Assembly (NCBI GenBank): GCA_005656395.1
Contig: SRSI01000038.1
Location: 434,001 to 498,000, forward strand
Source of the DNA: Strongyloides papillosus
Lineage: Eukaryota > Nematoda > Chromadorea > Rhabditida > Strongyloididae
Direction: 5' to 3'
DNA: 64,000 nucleotides
In this document: positions 42,908 to 52,308 of the stretch, piece after piece
Position numbering within the stretch: the stretch's first letter is position 1
Layout of the letters: each line of letters starts with the position of its first letter
Translations under genes and position numbers: made by a program
Notes under the pieces: generated by a model
What the model saw: the letters and a program-made list of their open reading frames with translations, nothing else
Database searches by the model: none
What the model was told of the DNA's origin: nothing

Positions 42908-43008
42908 TGTACACACCCATTTAATATTATGTATATAAACTTACAAATTTAAGTTACTCCATGTTCATTCTTATTAAATAAATCTATTCCTTCATATTTT
43001 TGTTAACA
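42908..43008 (+). repeat. 5' LTR of element 3
   Basis: 101 bp, TGTACACACCC...TTGTTAACA; no difference from the 3' copy seen by eye. A related diverged LTR lies on the minus strand at 62141-63102. Confidence 0.95.
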
Positions 43009-43026
43009 TGGAGGTTCCACCGAGAT
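43009..43026 (+). promoter_or_regulatory. Primer binding site of element 3
   Basis: TGGAGGTTCCACCGAGAT directly after the LTR. The decayed minus-strand element at 61.8 kb keeps a similar TTCCACCGAGAT after GTTAACA. Donor tRNA not identified. Confidence 0.65.
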
Positions 43027-43073
43027 CTGGTGGCGAGTAGATGGAGCAATCTGTCTACGGCTGCCAGATCTCG
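43021..43073 (+). other. Leader stem-loop next to the primer site
   Basis: CGAGATCTGG (43021-43030) is the exact complement of CCAGATCTCG (43064-43073). The 10-bp stem would enclose about 33 nt and overlap the end of the primer site. Confidence 0.6.
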
Positions 43074-43388
43074 ATGACGTGGAAGAAAACCGCTACCATA
43101 AAAATTCATTAGTATAGTATGATCTTCGGAAAGATCAATCTCTCAAGGATGTCTAGAAAAGACCAAAAAGAGAACGAATTCCGTCAACCACCGCCTTCCG
43201 TGAAACCAGATAAGCCCATCAAGTAAGTTTGCCAAATGATAATCTAGTTTATGCAGGCGCGCCCCAAATACGGAGAAAAAGGGTGTGGTTGATGCGGCGT
43301 ATAAAAAGAAAGAAAATTTCAAGTCTGACACATTCTTTTCTTTTTACCGTTTAAGTTGTTTAAAACACAACTATTGCTGCTGCTGCCG

Positions 43389-43410
43389 AATTTACTTCAA
43401 AAAGTAAATT
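43389..43410 (+). other. Leader hairpin AATTTACTT...AAGTAAATT
   Basis: Nine-base-pair perfect inverted repeat with a 4-nt loop, just upstream of the hairpin array. Confidence 0.55.
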
Positions 43411-43432
43411 GAAATTATTACCGTTAAAACAC

Positions 43433-43670
43433 CGAATTGACGATTCGTTTTCAATACTTAAAAACCTTTAAAAAACCATATTGACGATTCGTTGTCAATA
43501 TTAAACCTTTAAACACCGTATTGACGATTCGTTTTCAATACTTAAAAACCTATAAAACCATATTGACGATTCGTTGTCAATATTAAACCTTTAAACTCGT
43601 ATTGACGATTCGTTTTCAATACTTAAAAACCCATAAAACCATATTGACGATTCGTTGTCAATATTAAATC
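43433..43670 (+). repeat. Array of six alternating hairpins in the leader
   Basis: Period about 40 bp, two alternating unit types. Type A has GTATTGAC-GATTCGTT-TTCAATAC (first copy GAATTGAC). Type B has ATATTGAC-GATTCGTT-GTCAATAT. Each is an inverted repeat with an identical loop GATTCGTT. The outermost stem pair is G:C in A and A:T in B, and B gains an extra C:G pair, so both arms changed together. Confidence 0.85.
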
Positions 43671-43918
43671 TTTATTATCACCTATTCCATTAGTACACCT
43701 GGTGGAATACAACAACAATAAGCATAGGCTTATTAAAAAAATATTTATACTTACTAAGTATACAAAAAACAATATACTCTAACGAGTACACATATAATAA
43801 ATCAGTATATCATTGGATATACCAAAAATAAATAAATAAATAACTATTTCCAATAAGGAAATACAAAATAGACTGATAAACAGCTAAAAAAAGTAAAGGT
43901 ATTTGAACTTTGAACGTA

Positions 43919-46900
43919 ATGAATACTAGTAGTAATCCATTTCCAACGGCTCCTAATGCCCAAGAAACTCCTAGATCCTCTAGGATGGCAAATTTTGATG
44001 CCATCTTTACCATCCGGTCAAAACAATGGAAAGATGAGCAAAGGCTCCTATCAGTAGGACGAATTCCTACAAAAGAGGAAAAAGAGCGATTAATTAAAGC
44101 TCAAATGGATGAGTTAACTGAACTCATGGCATTATGTGAGATTCCAGAAGGAAGATCAGCCGTATTACCCGTAATATGGGACACGAGAAAAGCTGATCCG
44201 CTTCAAGACGAGTTGTCAAGAACAATATTAGGATATATTCAAAAAGGTGTTGTACTACAACCTTTTACAAAAGGATCGGATACCGATTTCAATAAGTGGA
44301 AAGATAAACTTCTCAACATGTTATCAGGCATAACTGCAACCGATTATTCATTTGGATTAGCATGTGAAGTCTGTGTCAAATTCATTGACATTTTCATACC
44401 CGAATCTAGCGATGCTTACAGATTCCTAACGCAAGTACGCCCAATGTTTTCTGATGAAACAGGGAAACTAAAAGTAGGTACCCAATTACCTGCATTGTTA
44501 GAAGCTGTATATCTTCAAATGAGAAGCTCTGCTACAAAAAGCAGAACCCAAATGTTGGCAAAGAGACCATATTGGGACAGACGCACCGATAACATGGTAA
44601 AATTCATAAAGAAATACGAGAAGTATCTCCAACAACGATTCGATGTAACATCGATAGATGCATATCTTAATGACAACCCTGCTCTCATGAGATCTGAAGT
44701 CATGAACTTCTGTGATGCAGTACCCCACATAATTCGCAAAGAAGCGAGAATCGAGTTAGGAAGAGACTGGAGATGGAATGAGTTCACCAATCACTTTACT
44801 GAAGCTGAGTCTTCTTTAGCCTATCATAACCCAAATTATAAAATAAACAAAGGGGATGAGGCAATAGATATCGACAAGACAAGCGATAAATATAAACATG
44901 ATAATAATAAAAGCCATAACAATAATAGGCATAAAAATAATTACAATAAAGGTAATAACCATAAAAACCATAACAATAATTATGATAAGAATAGACAAAA
45001 AGGTAAAAATAACTATACTAAACATAACGGTAATAAAAATAATCACGGAAACGGTGGTAACCGTGAGAGGAACAACGCTAAGAGTAATAATAATAACTCT
45101 AATAATAACTATAAAAATAATAGTAAAACCTACATTAAAGGTAAAGGTACCAAAAATGGCAAACAACACTCTGGTACAGTCCAGGTGAATAGCGTTGAGG
45201 AAGCATCAATGGCAGATTACGTCAATAAATTGGTACTCACTAGTTTAGCCAATGCGAAGTACAATATGACGTTAATGATGGCCTGCATTATGCTCATCCT
45301 GTTGCCAATGACAAGTGCAACATTACCACCCAGCTATGAGGTTGAACCGTGCGATCAACCCATGGCTCCTGCATTTTATGCTCTCGCTAAATGGGACGCC
45401 AAAACAGCGACAGCAGCTCAATTTAGAGTAATACCCCCCGCCTGTTTTCCAGTGGGAAGATATGAAATCACTGGCACGTTAATGCATCAAATACTTATAC
45501 GGGAAAAACCCGGAAATAAGATTTCTGAGATAGCCTTTCAGAAGAAACGCGTAAATGAATGCAATTACAAAAATTTATACGTTAGTAAAGACGGTACCTG
45601 GTATGAGAAATCACCAGAACAAGGACCTAGTGTGGCCAATGAAGCAAAACGATACATCGACATGGCAAAAGCATACAATGCTAAATGTAAGCCCAAAAAG
45701 GCGACAGGAGCCAAGGCCAAGGCACCTGAAAACGTCATATCAATTAATTCAATTGATAGTGTATCATTACCTAGTGATAAATCCAAAAAGTCGGATGACG
45801 AAATGAGCATAACAAGCGAAACATCCGATGGATCACAAAGGACAGCACAACCATTAAGTGCTGATAGCTTCAAACTTCCTGAATACGGGAAAAATAATAT
45901 GGTAGATAATCTCCGTAGCTCCGGCCAAGAATATGAGGCTGAAGCCAAAATACAATTCAACGGATTACAACGGTATGCTAAAGGTCTCGAAGAGATGATA
46001 GCAGATACCATTAACAAAAAAGATAAATGGTTAAGTAATGACATATTACTCAGAGATGCTCAACAAAAGGTAATAGAGTTAGAGAAATCAGAAAAATCTC
46101 TTAAAACACAATTAGAATCTAAAAATACAGAGTTAAGTAATACTCAGACAGATCTTCGTAATACTAAAGATCAGCATCAAAAACTATTAAAAGATAAAGA
46201 TGATCGCATTCGTGACGAAATAAATACTCATAGAGATACACAAAAACAACTAAATGATTGTTTAACTGAAAGAAATCAGTTTGAATTAGATCTACAAAGG
46301 GAAACAGATAAGGCAAAACAATGTCTTGATGATAAAAAGGCAATTGAAGAAATTGCTGAAAATAGGAAAATCCTTTTAGACCAAATATCGACAGATAGGA
46401 GTAATGAACCTCCTAGCGTTCAAACAGATGAGTTAAATAAATGTCTCGATGAAAAGAATAAGATGACTGAAACACATCTTAAAGAAATAAACGATCTTCG
46501 TAAAAAATGTGATGATGACAAATCTGAGTTAAATAATAAATTAACATCTACACAGCATGAGTTAAATAAATACGATTCATTACGTACCAATACTTACCAT
46601 AATATAAAAAAGATAACACACGAAATACTAACTATTCAAGGGATACCAAAAGGTACAGCCTGTATCCATAAAGAAGCTCTTATATATAGACTTAATAACG
46701 TAGAAGGCATAATTGATACCACACAGGAATTAGAGTACTTAAATGTAAACGATCTTCGTAAACAAATACAACAAAATAAAAAAGAAGACAAATCTAGTTT
46801 CACAGACCAATTGAATAATTCAATTAAAAATCTAAACTTTGAGGGTAAAGGACTAGATTATGAGTCCTTTCTATCATTCCTCATTGGGGTATTTTCTGCC

Positions 46901-49456
46901 ATAGCAGGCAGAATGGCTAAAGAGAAGATTGGGGGCACAATCTCTCGAACAGTAGCACGGTTAAGAACACCAAATAACGTATCGAATGATCCTTTCGGAC
47001 CAGGAGGAAGTGGTATACCTCTGGTACACCGAGTTTCGGAATATTCACGTCCGATCCAAAATGGAATAACAGTAACACGATCAGGTGTTCGGGAATATCC
47101 TGTATTTAATATTACAGATTCCGATAATAAGACATTATTACCAACGGTAGATGTCCAAATTAGTGATGTCGAATTTAAAGCACTGGTAGACACAGGTGCA
47201 GCAATTAATATGATCAGCAAAACGGTAGCTGACGCATTAAACCTGGAAATACATAATTCCGATATAGCAGCAGTATCTGCATCTGGCCATAATATTAATA
47301 TTAATGGTTATACCAACATAGACATCACCTATAGAGGTGAAAAATACAACGTTCGTTTTGAAATATGCTCCATACCACTAAGGTATGACATAGTATTGGG
47401 TTATAAAACAATAAGACATATTGGCATAGGAAAATTATTCCTAGATGAAAAATTAAATCATAATAAAAATTCTATCTTCACTGAAGAAGAAATAAAAATT
47501 AAACCCAACAGTTGCACAATATTTCATGTCACTTTGAAAAACAAACACATGAACAATACTGATGTATCAGTAAAAATAGATAAATATTGGAAAGAATCTA
47601 ATATGTTGCTTACAATGGAGCAACTATGTAAAGTACACGATAATAAAATACCCATAGTGGTAATAAACGCTGGAAAAAATCCAGTTAAAATACCAAAACA
47701 TTCTTATATTGGTGATGTTTTCGCAATTGAGGAAATTGATAAAGACACTTTACGTGTCCATAGTGAGGAAATAATTCCGGAAGACGCGGATTGGGAAGAT
47801 TCATTACCTCCCTATCCCATGTCTTCAGAACCTCTATCACAGGAGGCATTCGAAACTCTGATAACATCATCAAACTTGTCCGAAAAAGGACACAAAGAAT
47901 TGATAAAATTACTATGGCGTAATCGCGTAGCTTTCCATGAATATGATGGTAAAAGTGGACTATACAATGGCCCACAACGGTTAAAGATCGATCTTAAAAA
48001 CACGGATGATATCCCTAGAAAGATAAAACCTGCTCGAATGAGTAGAGAAAAGGAAAATGAAATCAGCAAACAAATAGCTGATATGCTTGCAAATGGCATG
48101 ATAGAACCTAGTCGTTCTCCCTATCTCTCACGAGTAGTATTAGTCCGTAAAAAGGACCAACAATGGAGATTTGTTGTAGATTTCCGATATACAAATAGTT
48201 TGATTAAACAACAATCCCATGTGATTCCTCGCATCGATCGAATTACGACTGAAGCAGCTGGTAAGCGCTTCTATACCTCCTTTGATTTAAAGGCAGGCTT
48301 CCATCAAATACCATTAGATGACAATAGCAAACAAATTGCTGCCTTCGTTACACACGAAGGAATTTTCCAATACAAGGTAATGCCAATGGGTCTCACAGGT
48401 AGCCCAGATAAATTCCAAGAAATCATGGACGAAGTCCTTGATGGCATTCCAGAATGTTACGTCTACCTTGACGACATTCTTACGTGCAGCAACGATGAAT
48501 CTAATCATCTAAACGCTATTAATAAAATATTACAACGTATCATTACATATGGTATGAAAATTTCTCTCGCCAAATGTCAATTTGGCCAAAACAGCGTTAA
48601 ATATTTAGGCTTCAGATTAGACTCTGAAGGAATTCATGTTAATCCTGAAAAGGTCAAAGCACTACAGGATAAACCAGTACCAAGAACTGTAAAAGAAGTT
48701 AAAAGCTTCCTTGGCGCTGTTTCCTACTTTAGGAAACATATTAAAAATTTCGCTGCAATAGCGGCACCTCTATATGGTCTCGAAAAAGACTTTAAATGGG
48801 AACAAAAGCACACGGATGCTTTTGAGGCCATGAAAAAGGCACTAATAGATGCCGCAGTATTATCACCACCTGATAATACCAAAAATTATACAATTTTCAC
48901 TGATGCTAGCTTCCAAGGTTTAGGAGCAGCTTTGACACAACAAGGGCGACCAATAGCCTTTGCATCTCGATCTCTGAAACCAGCAGAGAAAAATTATCCA
49001 ATAATAAAACTTGAGGCATTAGGTCTAGTATATGCTCTCAAGCAATTTCGTCCATACATTTATGGCAAACACACGTTAGTGATTACAGATCACAAACCAT
49101 TACTATCTTTATTAAAGAATAAAGAACTTGAAAGTATTCTGCAAAGATACCAAATGGCTATCATGGAATATGATCTAACGATACAATATGTAAAAGGTAA
49201 AGATAATGCAGTAGCAGATTATCTTAGTCGTAACGATTTTCTATCGATAACAATTAAGGAAGAAGCATTTAAAGATGTTTTCCCTGATATGGTAACACCA
49301 TATGATAAACCTTATATCATAGAGAATATGAAACACCATCTTGACGATGAAGAGGCAAAAAAAAACCAAAGATGGCATTTTCACTTTGAAGAAAGGTGGA
49401 ATACGAGTATATGTACCATCTCTTCTAAGAGAGAAACTATTAAAAAGGTTTCATAA
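43919..49456 (+). CDS. Gag-protease-RT-RNase H polyprotein (element 3)
   Basis: First ATG at 43919; about 1845 codons. Gag-like helical N-terminus (to about 310). An Asn/Lys/His-rich basic stretch (320-425) replaces a zinc knuckle. A hydrophobic segment follows (MTLMMACIMLILLPMTSA, about 450-470) and looks like a signal peptide or TM. After it comes a domain of about 140 residues with several cysteines (VEPCDQP, PPACFPVG, VNECNY, YNAKCK). A long coiled coil spans about 690-930, with a second hydrophobic stretch (FLSFLIGVFSAIAG) near 990. Protease LVDTGA (about 1093), RT VYLDD (about 1515) and a complete RNase H (FTDAS, E in KLEALG, ITDHKPL, AVADYLSR) follow. The frame ends at 49456; the integrase lies in the +1 frame after an A9 run. 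Confidence 0.92.
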   Translation: MNTSSNPFPTAPNAQETPRSSRMANFDAIFTIRSKQWKDEQRLLSVGRIPTKEEKERLIKAQMDELTELMALCEIPEGRSAVLPVIWDTRKADPLQDELSRTILGYIQKGVVLQPFTKGSDTDFNKWKDKLLNMLSGITATDYSFGLACEVCVKFIDIFIPESSDAYRFLTQVRPMFSDETGKLKVGTQLPALLEAVYLQMRSSATKSRTQMLAKRPYWDRRTDNMVKFIKKYEKYLQQRFDVTSIDAYLNDNPALMRSEVMNFCDAVPHIIRKEARIELGRDWRWNEFTNHFTEAESSLAYHNPNYKINKGDEAIDIDKTSDKYKHDNNKSHNNNRHKNNYNKGNNHKNHNNNYDKNRQKGKNNYTKHNGNKNNHGNGGNRERNNAKSNNNNSNNNYKNNSKTYIKGKGTKNGKQHSGTVQVNSVEEASMADYVNKLVLTSLANAKYNMTLMMACIMLILLPMTSATLPPSYEVEPCDQPMAPAFYALAKWDAKTATAAQFRVIPPACFPVGRYEITGTLMHQILIREKPGNKISEIAFQKKRVNECNYKNLYVSKDGTWYEKSPEQGPSVANEAKRYIDMAKAYNAKCKPKKATGAKAKAPENVISINSIDSVSLPSDKSKKSDDEMSITSETSDGSQRTAQPLSADSFKLPEYGKNNMVDNLRSSGQEYEAEAKIQFNGLQRYAKGLEEMIADTINKKDKWLSNDILLRDAQQKVIELEKSEKSLKTQLESKNTELSNTQTDLRNTKDQHQKLLKDKDDRIRDEINTHRDTQKQLNDCLTERNQFELDLQRETDKAKQCLDDKKAIEEIAENRKILLDQISTDRSNEPPSVQTDELNKCLDEKNKMTETHLKEINDLRKKCDDDKSELNNKLTSTQHELNKYDSLRTNTYHNIKKITHEILTIQGIPKGTACIHKEALIYRLNNVEGIIDTTQELEYLNVNDLRKQIQQNKKEDKSSFTDQLNNSIKNLNFEGKGLDYESFLSFLIGVFSAIAGRMAKEKIGGTISRTVARLRTPNNVSNDPFGPGGSGIPLVHRVSEYSRPIQNGITVTRSGVREYPVFNITDSDNKTLLPTVDVQISDVEFKALVDTGAAINMISKTVADALNLEIHNSDIAAVSASGHNININGYTNIDITYRGEKYNVRFEICSIPLRYDIVLGYKTIRHIGIGKLFLDEKLNHNKNSIFTEEEIKIKPNSCTIFHVTLKNKHMNNTDVSVKIDKYWKESNMLLTMEQLCKVHDNKIPIVVINAGKNPVKIPKHSYIGDVFAIEEIDKDTLRVHSEEIIPEDADWEDSLPPYPMSSEPLSQEAFETLITSSNLSEKGHKELIKLLWRNRVAFHEYDGKSGLYNGPQRLKIDLKNTDDIPRKIKPARMSREKENEISKQIADMLANGMIEPSRSPYLSRVVLVRKKDQQWRFVVDFRYTNSLIKQQSHVIPRIDRITTEAAGKRFYTSFDLKAGFHQIPLDDNSKQIAAFVTHEGIFQYKVMPMGLTGSPDKFQEIMDEVLDGIPECYVYLDDILTCSNDESNHLNAINKILQRIITYGMKISLAKCQFGQNSVKYLGFRLDSEGIHVNPEKVKALQDKPVPRTVKEVKSFLGAVSYFRKHIKNFAAIAAPLYGLEKDFKWEQKHTDAFEAMKKALIDAAVLSPPDNTKNYTIFTDASFQGLGAALTQQGRPIAFASRSLKPAEKNYPIIKLEALGLVYALKQFRPYIYGKHTLVITDHKPLLSLLKNKELESILQRYQMAIMEYDLTIQYVKGKDNAVADYLSRNDFLSITIKEEAFKDVFPDMVTPYDKPYIIENMKHHLDDEEAKKNQRWHFHFEERWNTSICTISSKRETIKKVS

Positions 49457-50453
49457 TTCAGTTACACTAGGTAATCATTTAAGTTTGGCCAAAATTGGAC
49501 CAAAATTTAAAGAAATATTCTATTGGGAATCAATGAATTCGGACATGAATAAAATATGGACTGCATGTGACATTTGTAATGCTAGTAAAGATCATGTAGG
49601 AAGACTAGTTGAAACAACTAAAAGACACCTTCCAACGGCACCAGGAAATTGGGCCATATTAAACGCAGATTATATGCAAGTAGATGATGAATACATCTTA
49701 GTCATAGTTGACGAATACAGCAAATTTGCTTATGCTGTGGTAACAAAGAACCAAAACGGTCCTACAACAAGATTACAATTATCTAGATGCTTTACGACAT
49801 TAGGATTTCCATTAATCCTAAGAAGCGATAATGGACCTGCTTTTATTTCAAAAGCTGTACAAGAATACACAACATCAATAGGTGTTGAACAACAATTTGG
49901 TTCACCATATAACCATAAAAGCAATACTTGTGTTGAACGATTCAACAGAACGATAAGAGAAGCCATTCGTGTGGAACGATTAATAGCTAAACAGGAAAAG
50001 AGAAATCCTATGAAGCTTAGTGATATTGTTTATCACTTCACTTATGCTTATAACAGATCGAAACATCTTACAACTGGTATTGCACCAGCAACTTTGTTAT
50101 TAAACACACCGGATAACTTAACAAATAATATTTCCATTCATAATGGATATAGTGGCATTTTGCAACTATATAAAAACACTAAAACAGAGTTGAAAGATGA
50201 TGATACCAGAAGAAAAGGTATCCAAATACAACCTAACGATCTTGTTATGAAGAAAGTAATTAGTAGAAAAGACACTCCTACATCAAATAAAAACCAACCT
50301 ACTTGGAATGGTTCTTATAAAGTCATCCAAAAATTATATGGAGACACATATGAAATCGAGAAACTTGGGAAATCTCGTAACACTAGACAAAATATTGAAA
50401 AAATTCATGGAGATATGCTAAAATTGCACAATAATCAAAGTCAAAAGACATGA
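49341..50453 (+). CDS. Integrase (element 3)
   Basis: Overlaps the end of the previous ORF in the +1 frame; the switch is at the A9 run at about 49357-49365. It contains an HH-CC zinc finger (FHNSVTLGNH ... CDICN) and the catalytic core with D (NADYM), D (RSDNGPAF) and E (NTCVERFNR). The C-terminal part (QPTWNGSYKVIQKLYGDTYEI) is like a Gypsy GPY/F region. No chromodomain is visible. The ATG at 49341 precedes the slip site and is probably not the real start. The enzyme inserts the cDNA; here the insertion site is the SL gene start. Confidence 0.9.
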   Translation: MTMKRQKKTKDGIFTLKKGGIRVYVPSLLREKLLKRFHNSVTLGNHLSLAKIGPKFKEIFYWESMNSDMNKIWTACDICNASKDHVGRLVETTKRHLPTAPGNWAILNADYMQVDDEYILVIVDEYSKFAYAVVTKNQNGPTTRLQLSRCFTTLGFPLILRSDNGPAFISKAVQEYTTSIGVEQQFGSPYNHKSNTCVERFNRTIREAIRVERLIAKQEKRNPMKLSDIVYHFTYAYNRSKHLTTGIAPATLLLNTPDNLTNNISIHNGYSGILQLYKNTKTELKDDDTRRKGIQIQPNDLVMKKVISRKDTPTSNKNQPTWNGSYKVIQKLYGDTYEIEKLGKSRNTRQNIEKIHGDMLKLHNNQSQKT

Positions 50454-50612
50454 CTTAATATCATAAATAAATCAAATTTAATAAAAGTCAAGACATGACT
50501 TAATATCATAAATAAACCAATTTAATACATAATAAATAAAAGTCAAGACATGACTTAATATCATAAATAAACCAATTTAATACATATACAAATAAAAGTC
50601 CAAGACAAGACT
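50436..50612 (+). repeat. Tandem repeat after pol
   Basis: Three to four units of about 55-62 bp sharing AAAAGTCAAGACATGACTTA and ATATCATAAATAAACC. AAGTC and GACTT within each unit are complementary (AAGTCaagacatGACTT), a small hairpin. Confidence 0.75.
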
Positions 50613-51592
50613 TTAATAATACTAAATGATAATTTACACAATTGGATAAATAAAATTTTTATCTCAACAACAAGATTATATTTCAAGACAAAAATATAAT
50701 GAAAATTATTTAGAATGCCGATTCGGTAACGTTCTCTTCGCGTATTCTTTTACGCTCAGAACACAACTTCCCTATATCAGCTGAGAGCTCACACTCGGCT
50801 CATTAACTTGAGGAGGTTAAACTTTCTCTTGTTCATCATCATTTAACAATGCGTTATCTGCGTGGTCATGAAGAGACATGCTTTGGTGATACAATGGATT
50901 TCAAAAATCTAAAATGACAAAAAGTATATTAAATATATATAAACATATGGAAAATATAGTATAACGTATTAATTAGCAATAAATACAATAGACAAATAAA
51001 TTGTTAAAAAACTAGACTACGTAATAGTAGCAAATTAACTTTTATAATACCCTATCTTTTAATTGGGGGTGAAAATACACATAGTTATATAAATTAAAAC
51101 TCAAGGTTAGAATATAAAGTACATTTGCTTAATTCAAAAAAAAAAGTTAAAACCAACTTAATTAATTAATAAAATTTAATTGACATAATAAGGTCAAATA
51201 AAAGAAAATTTAAAAATTATCCACAAATTCTTTAATGATAACGTTAAATAACTTCAAGGACATTTAACAGTTCTTGAACCTGTCTAGACGTTATGATAGT
51301 CTTTACATTATACCATTAAGTTACAGATAACTGATATCAGTAAATCAAAATATATCAATTAGTTGAAATTTACTATAAAATACAATGATATTACAATAAA
51401 AACCAGAAAATTATAAAATATTCAAATTGCTATCTAAACTATATATTAAAAAGAATGTTATTAACAAATTTAAGAAAAACATATTATAAAAATTAAAATT
51501 TATTAACAATGAAAACAAGTGACATACAATGGCAAGATTAGATAGAGATAACAAAAAGAAAAAAATTAACCGTTTAATAAAAGATCCATCAA
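50613..51592. other. Noncoding part of element 3
   Basis: About 1 kb without an ORF on either strand. Function unknown; it could hold antisense 3' UTR or sense regulatory sequence. Confidence 0.4.
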
Positions 51593-52064
51593 TTATACTG
51601 AGTATGGTGGAGGTTGATTATGAACTTGCTGTTGTTGTTGTGGTGGTAGGATGAAACCGATATCAGGAGCAGAGGCAGCAGCTGGTGGTGGTTGTTGGAA
51701 GACCTGTGGAACTGAATACTCTATGAAGTCCCTAGTTGAATTCTCAAGTTGAACAATTGGTGATCCAGATTCAGTATCATCAGGCTTTTTGGAAACGACA
51801 AAGTCACGTATACCAGACCTTCTCTTCCAGATAAACAGGAACAATAATGAAACTAAAAAACATACGTCAAAAAAAATTATATAATCATCACTTACAAAAT
51901 TTTACCATCCATAAGAATAGAATAAATGCCATAATATATTCACTTGGACTCCAAGATGTTGTTGGTGTTGAGGTTTGTTCGCAGAAACAATGCGAAGAAC
52001 ACCATCCGGCATTATCACTATCAAAAGATCTAACCGGCATGTTAGTTAATAAGTATCCAGTAAA
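51593..52064 (-). CDS. Antisense membrane protein with PPxY tail, spliced
   Basis: Runs opposite to the retrotransposon. Exon 51896-52064 begins after a good TTTTCATTTCAG acceptor. Its first in-frame ATG is 24 nt in (MPVRSFDSDNAGWC...). A 43-bp intron (51853-51895, GTAAGT...TTTTAG) joins it in frame to exon 51593-51852. The product of about 130 residues has a short Cys-containing N-terminus (WCSSHCFCEQ) and a TM helix (YIMAFILFLWMVK, continuing FFSLLFLFIW). Basic KRR on the inner side and a Pro/Gln-rich tail end in QPPPYSV, a PPxY motif that binds WW-domain (NEDD4-type) ligases. The 5' acceptor could take the spliced leader in trans, which would make this the first exon. A host gene captured in antisense is the likeliest origin. 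Confidence 0.65.
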
Positions 52065-52198
52065 CTGAAATGAAAATAAATTAATGAATCAAGAAGACAA
52101 ATCAAATTAATATTTAAAATTCAAAATAATACTAAACCATCATTAAATATATTTTACCATTTACTACCTAAACTATCGTTGTAGGAGTAACTAAAATC
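52065..52198. other. Upstream of the antisense gene
   Basis: Short AT-rich stretch between the antisense gene's acceptor and the polypurine tract. No clear further exon was found. Confidence 0.3.
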
Positions 52199-52207
52199 TA
52201 AGGGGCA
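52199..52207 (+). promoter_or_regulatory. Polypurine tract of element 3
   Basis: TAAGGGGCA directly before the 3' LTR. Confidence 0.6.
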
Positions 52208-52308
52208 TGTACACACCCATTTAATATTATGTATATAAACTTACAAATTTAAGTTACTCCATGTTCATTCTTATTAAATAAATCTATTCCTTCATATTTT
52301 TGTTAACA
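52208..52308 (+). repeat. 3' LTR of element 3
   Basis: 101 bp. Its last base is immediately followed by the GG that starts the SL exon. Confidence 0.95.

Larger units (their letters stand above)
42908..52308 (+). mobile_element. Ty3/Gypsy element, 101-bp LTRs, inserted at SL +1 (element 3)
   Basis: 9401 bp between identical 101-bp LTRs. The target duplication is GGTT (42904-42907 and 52309-52312), the first four nucleotides of the SL exon. Order: LTR, primer site, hairpin-rich leader, long Gag-Pol, integrase frame, tandem repeat, antisense gene, polypurine tract, LTR. Identical LTRs imply a young insertion. Confidence 0.95.

Noticed and set aside
43433..43670. CRISPR array
   Set aside because: Repeats are palindromic and the spacers are themselves near-identical; the context is a eukaryotic retrotransposon leader.
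44816..45169. Hydrophobic antisense ORF in element 3
   Set aside because: It is the complement of the Asn/Lys-rich Gag tail (AAT/AAA codons read as ATT/TTT).
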